From Galbula dea (Eukaryota > Chordata > Aves > Piciformes > Galbulidae): 64,000 bases of DNA. The stretch lies in NCBI GenBank assembly GCA_013399015.1, contig VWZX01005703.1, positions 1,178,001 through 1,242,000 of the forward strand. Reading direction: 5' to 3'. This document shows positions 30,604 to 42,498 of the stretch, in pieces; position 1 is the first letter of the stretch, and every line of letters starts with the position of its first letter. The translations under genes were made by a program, and so were the position numbers. Below the pieces are notes generated by a model. That model saw nothing but the letters and a program-made list of their open reading frames with translations, was not told the DNA's origin and searched no databases.

Positions 30604-30859
30604 CAAGTGCTGTTGGTTAGGAAAGAAAATAATTATATATATATTGTAAGGAGTTTATATTTAGATTATATAGTTTCCAACTAGCTACAACTTCTATTTT
30701 TCTCCTTGAAACACTGTAACTTTTCTGTGTGCCTTGTGTTGGTTTGTTTCTTCCTTGGAAAAATGTTTCAATGTTTCCCTGCAACCCTACAAGTCAAAGC
30801 AAAAGGAAATTATTCCCACAACAAATCTGTCAAAATAACCTCTTTTTTTTGAAGTTTGG

Positions 30860-30877
30860 ATTATTATTATTATTATT
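30860..30877. repeat. (TTA)n microsatellite
   Basis: Six ATT/TTA units directly before the LTR-like fragment at 31000. Confidence 0.85.
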
Positions 30878-30999
30878 CCCAGGCATCTCTTTAAAAAGCA
30901 AAACAAGGATGCCTAAGGATGGACATATGGTCTCAGTTGAAATACTCAAGGACATTATGCTTTGCCTCCAGCTGCTACTCCAGAAGGACACAAACTCTC

Positions 31000-31400
31000 T
31001 GTTGAGGTTTAACCTCAGGAGCTCAGTCCCACGCAACTGCTTACTCACTCCTCCCCCAGTGGGATGGGGAAGAGAAAGGGAAGGGGAAAAAAAAAGTCTG
31101 AAAACTCCTGGGCTGAGCTGAAGACAATGCAAGAAGCTGCACACACAAGCAAAGCAAAGCAAGGAATTGACTCACCACTTCCCATTGGCAGGCAGGTGCT
31201 CATCCTTCTCCAGGAGAGCAGGGCTCCCTCATGTGTAACAGGGACTTGAGAGGACAAATGCCATCAGTCCAAAGGTCTCCCCTTTCCTCCTTCATCCCCT
31301 GTGCTGTGTTGACTGCTGTGCTGTATCCATCTATCTTGTGAAGACCCCGAGATACCTCTGGATATTGGCAGGGCAATGAGATATCCAATTTTTTATGGCT
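31000..31400 (-). mobile_element. Avian endogenous-retrovirus solo LTR fragment, reverse orientation
   Basis: Starts TGTTGAGGTTTAACCTC and contains CACTCCTCCCCCAGTGGGATGGGG, the reverse complement of the LTR end seen in the element at 54200-54735. It then has AGCAAAGCAAAGCAAGGAATT, a CCCATTGGCAGGCAGGTG segment and TGTAACAGGGACTTGAGAGGACAAA. From memory of bird LTRs these are an ERVL-like LTR 3' half. The far end is degraded. No internal viral genes adjoin it. Confidence 0.65.
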
Positions 31401-32394
31401 GAAATGCTCCCATCCTGTGAAAAGAAATGTCAGGGGAAATGGTTTGGACTAGAAAGAATCAGGGGGGAAAAAATCATTCTATAGGGAAGCAGAAAACAGA
31501 CCACATAATAACTTTCAGGAACTAGAACAAAATCCAGGAGGTGACAGCAAAATGCAGTGCTGAAATGAGTGGCATGGAGCATCTTCAACTGCAGTGGTTC
31601 TGTATCCTTGTGTGCTCCTTACTTGTTTTTCCCCTAAGAATTTGGAAATCCAGTGTCCCATTCCAGCTACTCCTGAAAAAAGCCAGCTGGGGATGAATAC
31701 TGTTATCTTTATGTCTTTATTCTTTATGAAAGAATAATAGAGTGGAATGTATTCTCTTCAGCACCCTTCTTTGAGGGAAAGAAGAGTGCCTGGGACCAAA
31801 ACTTAGAAAAACACAGGAATCACCTGAGAGTTCCAATTTTCAGGGTCATTTGGATTAAAAATAAATCAATCAATTACAAATCCCAACCACCTTCACTGTT
31901 TCCACCAGCCACAGAACTGCCTACATTACTGAGGAGCTAAAAGATCTAACCGTTGAGGAAAGGCCGATGGTTTCTAGCCAGGAATCAGTGTGGCATAGGA
32001 AAAGGTCCCGTAGCAGTAACATATATATCAGCAATTAAAGCTGTCTCTAAAAGGACCTCCTTCTTATTCCTGAACTATTTGGTTCCTTGAAAATGGCAGA
32101 AATTATTTGATTTGTGTTTGCCCTGAGACATTGTTGCTTCCTCTACCCAGTTTGTTGGGGGTAGTTGTGAGGAGAATAGAGGAATAGAACCAAATAAATC
32201 TGTTTCAAGGCATTCATTGGAGAAAAAAAGGTAATTCTGTCTTTCTAATAATGTCTGGTATTATTATTATAATTATTATATTGTCACTTGCTGGGAGAAA
32301 ACCTCACTTGTAGCTGCAACACCTTAAGAAGACAACTCTTTCTGAAAGACCAAACCTCTTTCTAGCCTTGCCAAGACTTGCTTCACACCCCAAA

Positions 32395-32670
32395 GAGCTT
32401 CCCGGTCCTATTCCCTCTGGTTTCTGGCTCTTCGCTCACTCCCTCGCTGTTTGTCCATCTGACACTAGATGGAGCTGAAGATCTGCTGAAGGTACCGGTC
32501 TCCATCGCTCCTTTTGCCCGCAGAGGGCAACCAAGCTCTTCGTGGGTCTGGTCCTGGTGTCCGAGCAGGGGATCCGAAGAGGTGAATGGAGTGCTGTAAA
32601 ACATGAGGGATTTGGGGCTGTCGGACAGGCAGTTTGATTCCATCAGTAACGATGGTCTCGGGGGGTGGGT
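32395..32670. promoter_or_regulatory. Isolated CpG-rich patch, no assigned gene
   Basis: About a dozen CpG sites in 275 bp (for example GGTACCGGTCTCCATCGC, GTCCGAGCAGGGGATCCG, GTCGGACAGG), against nearly none in the several kilobases on either side. It is not CR1 that I recognise. Could be an orphan CpG island with promoter or enhancer activity, an unrecognised first exon, or a younger insertion that has not yet lost its CpGs. Confidence 0.35.
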
Positions 32671-32714
32671 TAACTAATTCTTGAGCTATCAGGATTTTTG
32701 GATGTAGGCAGAGA

Positions 32715-32800
32715 TAGGGATAGTCAACAGGTGCATGGCAAAGGGTTTGTGGATGTGATATATCTGGGACAAGAAAAGCTTTGGGATGCTTTCCCAAGCT
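32715..32800 (+). mobile_element. Possible reverse-transcriptase relic of a non-LTR element
   Basis: One plus frame reads F-V-D-V-I-Y-L-G-Q-E-K-L-W-D-A-F-P, resembling V-D-V-I-Y-L-D-F-x-K-A-F-D-T-V-P of CR1-type reverse transcriptases at the catalytic block. Short and diverged, so tentative. Confidence 0.35.
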
Positions 32801-32975
32801 CAGGAATGCAAGATGGGAAAGCAAAGAGAGGACTGGTAAAAGCAGGGCTGTGGAGAAGCTGCATCTTGGCAGAAGCACAGGAGGCAGACAGATCCTTCCT
32901 CCTTCCTTCCTATCACCAGCACGGGACTAGCTAGGGGGTCAGCCCTGAATTGCCACCCTAATGCCTCTGATCTCA

Positions 32976-33060
32976 GCAAACCACAGAGTGGTAGGGGTTG
33001 GGAGGGATCTCTGGTGATCATCTAGTCCAACCACCCTGCTAAAGCAGGCTCATCTAAAAC
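32976..33060 (-). mobile_element. CR1 3'-end fragment
   Basis: CAGAGTGGTAGGGGTTGGGAGGGATCTCTGGTGATCATCTAGTCCAACC is a reverse-complement CR1 tail with the CTGCTAAAGCAGG motif after it. Confidence 0.88.
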
Positions 33061-34526
33061 ATTACGTTGTTTCCATTCTCTCTCTTTTCTTTGTCACTTT
33101 CCACCAAACTACAGAGCCAACGCAGGAACATCTGTGCTCTAATGTTCATCTCCAGCTACTTCACCTGTGCACAAGGTCTCCAGAAATCCCAAGCCCTCTC
33201 CTAGATGAATATTGAGCTGCTCTAGAACCTCCCCAGTTCCAAAGGAAAGGTGTCCACCTAACCATGGCTGCTTGTCACACAGCTTCATTTCTAGTCTTCC
33301 TACCATGTAGTTAAGGGAACTCCATAAAAGATGGAGCAGCTGCAAGAAGGGGACCACGAGGTGATCAAAGCTTCCAGGTTCTGTCCTAACAACATCTTAC
33401 ATGATGAGAATAAGACACAAAATGGCAATTCTACAGCAGAGTTTAAAGTTGATTTCCCATCTCCAAAGTAAATTAGGCAGATGTACTTTCTCCTAGCAAA
33501 TGACAAAAGCACCAGGAAGAGATCTGATGGCAAATGACCCTAGTAAGACAAACTTTGTGTCATTATCTAGTATATAAGCTATGTAAAATAGATATTTTTA
33601 TTAATGCACATACAGGTTTGTACACATTTACCTCCATCTGAAGCTAAACTGTGCCATGTTAACTGCCATTCACTCCAGAAACAGCAGTCACTAATGAGAG
33701 GAGATGTTTGTGGAAGAGAATTCACTGACTTTTTACTGCTCTGTCTACCCTGACAACAAAACTAAGCAAATATAACAGCTACTGGTGAAGACTCTGGGGT
33801 TTACCTTTTGCTCCTTTTTGCAGTATGATTCCAATTTAGTTTTTGGAATCATGTTCAGGAATGCTCCTTTTGTAGCTCTCAGGAGATTTCTTCTGCTGCT
33901 GTCTTTATACACAACAGGTCTGTGCCTTAATGAGGTCCAACCAACCTGGCTTTGAAAAGGGCATGTTTCTGAGGAACTTTGACACACATCTCCACTGCCT
34001 GTTTTCTGTGTGATGGTAACATGAAAAACCTGACCTTACTCCACAGCAAGATTGGTTCCAGTTTTAATGAACCCAAGCCTGGAAAGAGAGGGTTTATTTT
34101 TCATTAGGATGGTGGACACAAGGGGAAAAGCACATCCTCTCTTTTCTTCACCTGTGAAACAGCAGTAACAAGAAGGTTCAGCCTAGCCAGAGCCTGGGGA
34201 CATCTTTAACTTGGTTGTGTTAATCAACCTTAACATAAACAGAAGCAGACCCTGCAAAATAAAAAGGAAAAACCCCATAATTCTCTGTATAAATCTCTAG
34301 GCATTTCTTTCTTCACTTACTGGTAAATTAGATGTGTAAAATGTGTTCATTGTTTTCTCTTTGGAAAACATGACATTATTAATCTTTTTAAATCAACCCA
34401 ACTTTGGTCTCCAAGCCAGGCCAACAAAGCTGCTTTGTATCAGTCCAAGCTGTATTTACCTTCCTGTTATTCAGAGTCCATTGGAGAAGGAAATAGTGAG
34501 TTATAGAAACAAAGTTCCTGTAGAAA

Positions 34527-34563
34527 AAGGGGGGAGGAAGAGGAGAAAAAGGAGAAAGAGGAC
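34527..34563. repeat. Purine-rich low-complexity tract
   Basis: All-purine (G/A) run on the plus strand, GGAGGAAGAGG-like, about 35 bp. Confidence 0.85.
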
Positions 34564-36532
34564 AACAAATCTAAGGTCCTTTGTCCCATTCCTGATGTAT
34601 TGACTCCTGATACCTTCTTCAACAGGAATGTGGCATGAAACACCCAAGGAACAGGGTATGGGAAATTCAGAATACCAGATTTTTGTGTTTCTCTTGCTCC
34701 TGAAGAGTAAGAAAGGTGCTTCTGAAGCAATGTAGCAGGCTCCTGAAATGTGGTGTCTCCCTGCAGAAGGTCCTGAGTGTCCACCTGTCCTTCTGAGGCT
34801 AAGCAGACAGCAGAGCTCAGGTTCTGTTTGTGTGGGAGCATGTATGGGGATGTTGTTTGTCTTTGGAACTCTTCACTAATTGGCTAAGATTTAGGGAGAG
34901 CTGGATCTTCCTTAAACATCAAGGAACATTCTCCCCAGTGAGCACTTCTTTTCTTGTCACTGTCTGAACATCAAACCACAAAGTCCAGCTCTGCCCAGTA
35001 AGTCCAACTGTGAGTTCATGTTACCAAGTTAATTAGAAGGAGTTAATCAGCTGACTTATGCTCAAAACACAAAGCTACCAGAGACTTTGGGGAGAAGAAT
35101 CCATCAGTGAAGTCATGCATCAGGGAACATGTCTTGGGTTGTTAGAACTCTGATGGGAACATTTCTGTCCTGAGTGCTCTGTGAATTGACTCTCCCTTTC
35201 AAAGCTTCCATCTGACTGCTCTAAATATCTTCTATCTACCTACTTGCTGGTAAAGCAGGAAAAGATCTTGTTTTAAGACATTAAAAAGTCATTTCTGCTT
35301 TAATCTAGGATGACCACTGGTGGCAGAAGGAGTGGAATTAAGGCCCTAATTGCAAGAATCCCATGCTGTGGCAGGCACTGATTTTGCTTGCAAGCAAATC
35401 TCTCCAGGATCATTTCTCTTAGCCTGCTGGTGATTAAGGGCAGGTTGGCAGAAGAAGAGGCTGGGAAAGAGATCAGGCTGATGAGCTGAGAACATCAACT
35501 GACACAGTTGATTAAAACAAGGCCTTTGGGACCTTGGTTATTATTTATTTATGGTTACACTGCTAGAACTTGCTATGAAATGTTTCTATTCAGCCATTAC
35601 TCTTTTCAGGAGGTTTCATTTTTGTTAAGTGGAAGCAATTTTACAGTCTCCATGATATTTTTCCCCCTCCCTTCATTTCTGCCCTGTGTTATCAGGATAT
35701 TTCTATGGAGATATAACATTTTTTACTGTGTATCTTGACACAGAAGGGGAAAAAAAAAAGTCTTTGTCATATCCCAGCACCAGCACAGCTACAGCATTCC
35801 ACTGCAGAAATGGATTGTCACAGAACTTCTCCTTCCTTACTGAAGTCCCCTTCAAGGTGTTGCCTATATATTGCCAGACCTTAAGTTCCCATGGACATTG
35901 AAGGGAGAGCACTGAGCCCAGACTTCTCTTCCACAATCTTCTTTCTCACTGACCTGAAGTCAAAGAAACCTAAATCTAGCCAACCAGTCCACACTTAGGC
36001 ATTTATATACATATATATATTTTTTTATCCCTAAACAACTCTACATATTCTAGCTTTTGAGTAGAAATGGGAAAGTAGAATTCATGCACATACCCTTAGT
36101 GACAGGCTTGGGAGTTCATCTTCTCCTTAGCCCCAGGCCCTCTATTGGTCTTCTTCAGTGTTTTGATGCTACTTTCAGAAGTGCTGTCTCTCTTGCTGAC
36201 AGTTATTGTATCACCATTCAGATGTTAGCAGACCTTTAGTCCATCATGTGAAGTGACCACTAAGCAGCTGTTAGCTGTTGTTCCAAAGCAAGACAGGAAT
36301 TTGGGCAGTCCTGGAGAGGGATCATCAAAAGACAGACAGAAAGCTACATCAGATTTGGTATTAAAGTAACACAGACACCTCCCACACAGTAAAACTGGGC
36401 AGGAGGAGGGGGGAAATGGAGCCAAATTTGTGTCCTTTTTTTGGTTTTTAAATTACTTTTGGAAGGTTTTGATCTGTTTGCATGTTAGTTTTGAAAAATA
36501 GAGTTGGGAGTTAAAAATAGACATTTTCCATC

Positions 36533-36640
36533 CAAGGATCATAGGATTGTCAGAGTTGGAAGGGACCTCAAAGATCATCTAATTCCAATGCCCTGCCTGG
36601 CAGGGACACCTCCCACTAGATCAGGTTATAAATGTAATCT
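36533..36640 (-). mobile_element. CR1 3'-end fragment
   Basis: AGGATCATAGGATTGTCAGAGTTGGAAGGGACC, then ATCATCTAATTCCAATGCCCTGCCTGGCAGGGACACC and CTAGATCAGGTT. Same body type as the plus-strand copy at 42305-42498. Confidence 0.9.
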
Positions 36641-37869
36641 TCTCACATGAATGGAATGAATGAAGACTATTGAGGGGCATAGTTCAGCTCTTTGTTTTAC
36701 ACAAGAATAACCAGTTTGTAGCAGGGATAACATCTGGATGCAAGGTCTGTAGGGAAAAGCAGCAGTATTTATTACCTGAGCTGTGATGAAGACAGGTGGA
36801 AGGTTGTCCTTTTTTCTCCAACTGCATCAGCTGCAAACACTGAATGCTGGAAGGAATTTTGTCTAATTCTCTTGGTCTGAACATCTATGTTCTTATGGTT
36901 CTTCTTGCACTTCTCTTTTATAGCTGCAGATGGACACATCCAGGCATCTTTGAAAGCAGGTATATGTCTAAGATAACCAGTTTGATCAGTGTGTTTCCAG
37001 TAAAGTCTAATTTTCCCATATGCTAAACACATCTGCATACCTCCCTTCTGAAACCTGGCTGCTGACATCCTTCTCATTGCTGTCTCAAATCCAAGCCCAA
37101 GTGACTGGAGAGGTTTGAAGCAGCAGTCATTCTGTCTTTGCTGGGGGACAGTGAGGTCCATCTTGATCAAATCTATATGACCACTTAGTAAAATCCTTCT
37201 GATTGCCAATTTCCTCTTGCATTAGCCCAGATAACAACACTTCCTCCAGCCAAGCCCAGAACTCAACACACCCCAACTGTGACTGCTTGGGAGCCAACAA
37301 AAAGAGATTTTCCTGGCTATCCCCAAAGCCTCAAAGACAGGCTTCCAAAAGCTTAGACTGAACATGAAACTTGAAGCACCTCAGAGGAAGTCAGAAATTC
37401 AAACCCCATCATCTGTTCATCAGATGAGACCAGAAGTCATAGTTTAAATGTGTGCCTTCAACCCCCATTCTAAAGACAAAGTCAAAGGGCTCATTCTAAG
37501 CTACATATGTATTGATCAGACTACTAACACTTGCTAATTGGTTAATTAGATCAAGTGAAGTAACCAACAGCTGATCTCCTAGGAAGGTTCCTTTTGCTGT
37601 GCTGTGAGGGGTGAGTTTGAGTCTTTACTCAGATTTTATCCTTCTCTCTAAGACTATACTGAGGTAAGATACAGGAGGGTTCACTTAAGTGGGTTTAGTG
37701 GTGCCTGAGGAGTGGCAGTGTGTTATTGCAGCTCTCTGAGGGTGCTTTGTGATAATTGTTGGTCTAAAAGATATTCTCTGACCTTTATGTTTTCTCTGTA
37801 AGTTAATCTGTACATTGTCCTTCTGGATGTTGCTTGAGGCTTGTAAAAGGTGATATATTGTGTTTGGGG

Positions 37870-37952
37870 TAAGTGGTAAGTGTGGTGGTGTTAGGTGGAT
37901 GGTTGGACTCAATGATCTCAGAGGTCTTTTCCAACCATTATGATTCCATGAC
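37870..37952 (+). mobile_element. CR1 3'-end fragment
   Basis: GGTGTTAGGTGGATGGTTGGACTCAATGATCTCAGAGGTCTTTTCCAACC, ending ATGATTCCATGAC. Belongs to the subfamily with the GTTAGGTGGATG motif, like the copy at 53180-53393. Confidence 0.88.
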
Positions 37953-38332
37953 TTAGGAGGCTTTGAGAAAGATGTTAGTGGTTCTTATAACCACCTCAGT
38001 AAGGAATTCTGGGGGTTTGATCTGGCTGATAACTGATGGATACAGCTGGTACAACTATTAACACTACATCAGTAAAGCTATTTATTTCTTCTGGAAGTTG
38101 ACAGAAGTATTTACATGCTGTTGAATCTTTCTGGCACTCTGTGTGAGAACCCTTGACTGTCCCAGGTGAGGCTGCTGTCAGTGAAGATGAATGGACTTGA
38201 GAGTAGAAAAGGCTCAGAAATCTGAGGACAGTTCTTGTTCTTGGAGGACTTAGTTTATCACTATCCCTCTGCCATTCCCTGCTCCCTCCACAGGAGCTCA
38301 TATAGCCTCAAAGAGGTTCTTCAATCACTACA

Positions 38333-38366
38333 CCCCCCCCCCCCCANCCCCCCCCCCCCCCCCCCC
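38333..38366. repeat. Poly-C tract containing an ambiguous base
   Basis: Thirteen C, then A and N (38347), then nineteen C. The only N in the window. The length is probably not the true one. The minus strand is a G-run able to form a quadruplex. Confidence 0.95.
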
Positions 38367-39220
38367 AGGTGTCAAACACTTTTGCAGCAACTACCAAGTG
38401 GGGTTGAATTGCACATAGACTGCACAACTGTGCCCTTCTCAGTAGCTATTAGGCTTGAAATGTCTTACTCCTGTTTCAGATCCACTTTACTTTGCCAGAA
38501 AAGCAAGTTGTCAGCCCTTCAGGCTTGGCTTTTTAAACAAGATTTAGTTGTTCTCTTCCTCTCAGAAACTTTTTTCAGTGTTACAAAGCACAAGTGGTGT
38601 GTCCTTTCCCTCTGCTGTGTTGCCTTTCATTTTAATATTGCTGCTGCTATTGGCATTTATCCAAGTGATCTAAACTCAATTTGTCTTGCTAGATTGATTT
38701 TTCTATTTACTGAGAGTACCACTAGGAAAATATTTGTATAGTTTAAATGGATCTGTAAAGACATGATGGAATATCCATGCAATCTTTATCTAGTTGATCA
38801 AAGTTGTCAGTTCTTCTTATCTAATTCTGACACTTACATGACCCCATTATTGAGAGATCTGAGTATTTCAGCCTATTTCTATCTTGATAATTCCCTTAAG
38901 AGATAGGGACACAATACAATCTCTCTTTTACTGTTGGCTGGAACCCATAAGATAAAGCCCAGCTCTATGAATTTCTTTTAAGCAGTGTTCAGTCTACTGT
39001 GTTTGACTCAGCTGTTCATTAATTCAGGCATGATAGTCTAATTAAGAAGCAGATTCTTAAAGGTAAGTAGATTTGGAAAAGATACAATAGTGAAATGTTG
39101 ACTTGGAATTTATTTTAGCTAAGGCTCTAAATCCTGGCTTCTTCTGGGTTTGGGTTTTGTTCTTTTTCTGTTTGAGGTTTTTTTTCTGTGTGTTGTTTGG
39201 ATTTGTGTTGTGGGGGGTTT

Positions 39221-39453
39221 TGATATCAGAAAAAATTTCTTTACTTGAGAAGGTTAACAGACATTGGCCTAGGCTGCCCAGGGAGGTGGGGGAGTCACCA
39301 TCCCTGGTGGTGTTTAAAAAGCATCTAGATGTAGCACTTAGGGACTTGGTTTAGTCTTAGGGATGTGGGTTTAGATAACAATGCTAGGTTGCTGGTTGGA
39401 CTTGGTGATCTTAGAGATCTCTTCCAACCTTGATAGTTCTGTGATTCTGTGAC
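39221..39453 (+). mobile_element. CR1 fragment with ORF2 C-terminal remnant
   Basis: One frame reads I-S-L-L-E-K-V-N-R-H-W-P-R-L-P-R-E-V-G-E-S-P-S-L, a CR1 ORF2 C-terminus, followed by the 3' tail (GGTTGGACTTGGTGATCTTAGAGATCTCTTCCAACC...GATTCTGTGAC). Confidence 0.92.
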
Positions 39454-39721
39454 ACATTGCCCTGGCTGATGAATTGCAAACACTGCACCAACACAGGACA
39501 ATTGTCCCACTTCCAAAACAGGGAAGGGAGAGTTAACAATAGTTATTAGCTATTTCAAGCTGTTTCCTGTGGACCTGATATTGGTCAACACACATTTTTA
39601 TCTAGTGTCTTGCTTCAACTACTGTCTCTAGGCTGAAAAGCTCTGCTGTAAGAAACACTTCTTACTGCATACTTGCAGTACTTGCACAGTGGAAGTCAAA
39701 TCCAGTTTTGATGCCTCCTGC

Positions 39722-39741
39722 AAATCATCATCATCATCATT
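39722..39741. repeat. (ATC)n microsatellite
   Basis: Short run of about six ATC units. Confidence 0.8.
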
Positions 39742-42304
39742 GTGGGCTTAATAGTGGAGGTTTGATTGGAGCTTTTATTCCTGATATCAAACTTCATTTT
39801 CTACATCTCTTTTATTTTTTGTCCTCACTCTGTTACAAAAAGTACTTAAACCCAACCTTATAATTTTGAGCAAATTGAGACTCTGCAGCTGCTGGAGCTG
39901 ACAGTGTCTGACAAACACTTTTCCTTTAGGGTTATGTCAATTCTGTTGTTACAGAACATGCTGAGCCTGGATCCATCCTGTCTCTCTTTGACATGTCCCT
40001 AGGAGTTGTCATTTGCAGTGATGGATGAAATGGTTACATTCAGGCAGCACTCCCTAAGGAAAGTTCTCCTTTCAGGGGAAAGATCAGTGTTTAATTGCAG
40101 GTTGGGATCACTGTTGGCTTTTTTATTAAGCAATGTGCTAACAGAATAAGCATGCCTCTTAACATCTATGGCTGTTGGAGTAGTTTCACTAACTAAAGGT
40201 TCAGAAGGCTGAATGTCCCTTTTACACCCAGAAACTATTGACAAGGTCTTTGGGTTTTAGTGTGGGGTATTTTTCCCCCTCCCCCAGGCTTTTCTGATTT
40301 CCAGTCTGAGATAAAAACACAGAGCTTGATCCAATGTCTTATGATTTAATGGAGCTTCCTTTGGTTTTCATTGATGTAGGATCAGAGACATCCAATAGTT
40401 TAAATCAGGTGTCACTGGTTTTGCCTAGCAAATTCTCCAGGGCCAGGGAAGAGCCCAAGAACTGCTAGGTTTGATTACCCAGGTAGCTGAGTTGTTGTTA
40501 TGGTTTCTGGCAGGGTTTTGGTCATGCATTCAAAGCAATTCCTCCCTTTATTCACATGAATTCACACAAGTCATTTAGTTATTGTCAAGAAGGAGCTTGG
40601 ATGAGTCCATGTGCCCTAAAGGGAGGGAAAGGGTTTGGCTGATGGTCTGTGAGCCATGTTATTCCTGTTCAAGATCTAGGCATTTAGGACATGGGAGCTG
40701 AAGACTGTAATGTGCTAGATAAATGCCCATCAGGTGTCAATCTTGTGAGGAAAGATCTTACCTAAGTAAATGATGAGATTTAAGTGTTGGGAGTAAGGTT
40801 CATCTCATTTAACTTTAGAGATCTGCTGTTCCCCTTGGGAAATACAGTCAGCAGAAAGAAATGAGCCCTTCCAGAATGCTTCATCATGGCTCTGGTGAAG
40901 TGAGTTGTGCCAGAGGCTGCACTGGTGGTGTTTTGACTCCATCTCCAGTGGAGAGAGCTCAGGATCAAACATTAATGTTATAGGTACATGGGAATTTGTG
41001 TTTAGTCAAATGCTTTTACCCTTTAATTCTTATTTATTGAAGTAGAGCATGTGGGAAGGGAAGATGCTACTGTTTCAGTGTTCATGGGCACATTTGCTCA
41101 ATCATCTCTGAATTCAGGGAACACAATTTCACTTTGTTTCACTCAGAATTTGCCTTTGGTTTTGCCTCATGATTGAATGCTATGGATACTAGGCTGTAGG
41201 CTATTCTTGAGATTGAGAGAAAGATTTTGGAAGAGAAAAATCCAGCTTGCAACTCAAAAACTACTTTTACAAAGCCAGGTTTTGGCCCAGAAATAGCCTG
41301 CCTTTCCCAAAAAGATGTTTGTGAAGAGGGTGGGAGGCCACCTTTGTTGTTTTGCTGGGTGGCCACTCTCATAAAGTTCCCAATATAGATACTCTGAGTA
41401 TTTATCTGGGTATTAGCACTGAGATGTGTTAGGGAAGAGGAGACAAAAAAGATCCTGTAATCCTGTAGCTGATCCATTCAAGACTTTTAGTTTACTTCAG
41501 AACTGGAAGTGACTCAGAGTGTGAACTATTATAGAGCTTGGCTGTTTGATTTATTGTTTTATAGTGCAGAAATGATGAATGTTTGTGAAGGGTAAATATG
41601 CCCATCTGAGCCTATCAGTTTTCCCTATCATGCCTGCAGCTTGCTTTCAGACTGATTTGCAACTTCTAGTTTATCTATGGAAAATTCCAATGAAGTCTAA
41701 ATGACTGATTGAAACCTCTGGTAGTAACTGTTGATATTTGCTTAGCTGATATTTGCTCTGTAGGAAACTTAGACTCAGCCCTTTAAGTACAAATCAGCAT
41801 CTCTCCATTTCAGCCTCATTTTTCTCTTTGCAAATTGATGCCTGAACCTGGTCTAGTAATAATCAGTTACTGCTTAAACCAAGGTTTTCTTAGCCATCAC
41901 TGAGGCAACCAGGCTTCATTTCTACCTGGAATGTTTGCTTTAAGGAAGTTTTCCTGTATTTCTTCATAGTGATATTTTACATGTTTAAAGAAATACAAAC
42001 AGCCCCAAGTGGTCTCTTTTCTACCATGGATTTCATCCACCTAACCTGCCTTAGAAAAATCTGTGACAGAAGAGATTGTCTGCCTTGCCTTGGAAAGCCT
42101 AATTCCTACAAAAGTGATAGATGGTGACACAAAACCCCTCTTCATTCCTTAAGCATGTTTGAAATTGTTGCTTTCCTACATCTCAGGCAATGTCAGGCCA
42201 AATTAATTAACCAAAACCCCAAATTAATTCCTATAATTAATTTAATCACTCACAAGCAGACTTTTTGGGTGATCCAAACAAGCCTAGTTACTAATAATTC
42301 TTCA

Positions 42305-42498
42305 TTTTAGAACAGAAAGACAAAGGGCCAGAGGATATAGGTTGTGGAAGCCTCATCCCTGGAAGCTTTTAAGACAAGGCTTGATGGGGGCCTGGGCAAC
42401 CTGATCTAGGGGATGGTGTCCCTGCCAGGCAGGGGGGTTGGAGCTAGGTGAACTTTGAGGTCCCTTCCAACTCTGACAACTCTATGATTCTATGATAT
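42305..42498 (+). mobile_element. CR1 3'-end fragment
   Basis: GGCCTGGGCAACCTGATCTAGGGGATGGTGTCCCTGCC, then GGTCCCTTCCAACTCTGACAACTCTATGATTCTATGAT. Upstream part (GAGGATATAGGTTGTGGAAGCC) includes the end of the coding region. Confidence 0.92.

Larger units (their letters stand above)
33061..39220. other. Intergenic stretch, no exon seen
   Basis: Contains the purine tract (34527), an AT-dinucleotide patch (36002-36026), CR1 fragments (36533, 37870) and the poly-C tract (38333). No conserved coding segment recognised in either strand. Confidence 0.7.

Noticed and set aside
32465..32878. 137-codon minus-strand frame
   Set aside because: Overlaps the CpG-rich patch and the possible RT relic on the other strand; no domain visible.
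38235..38741. 168-codon open frame with a proline run
   Set aside because: Crosses the poly-C tract and the N; the proline run is homopolymer translation and the flanks show no protein family.
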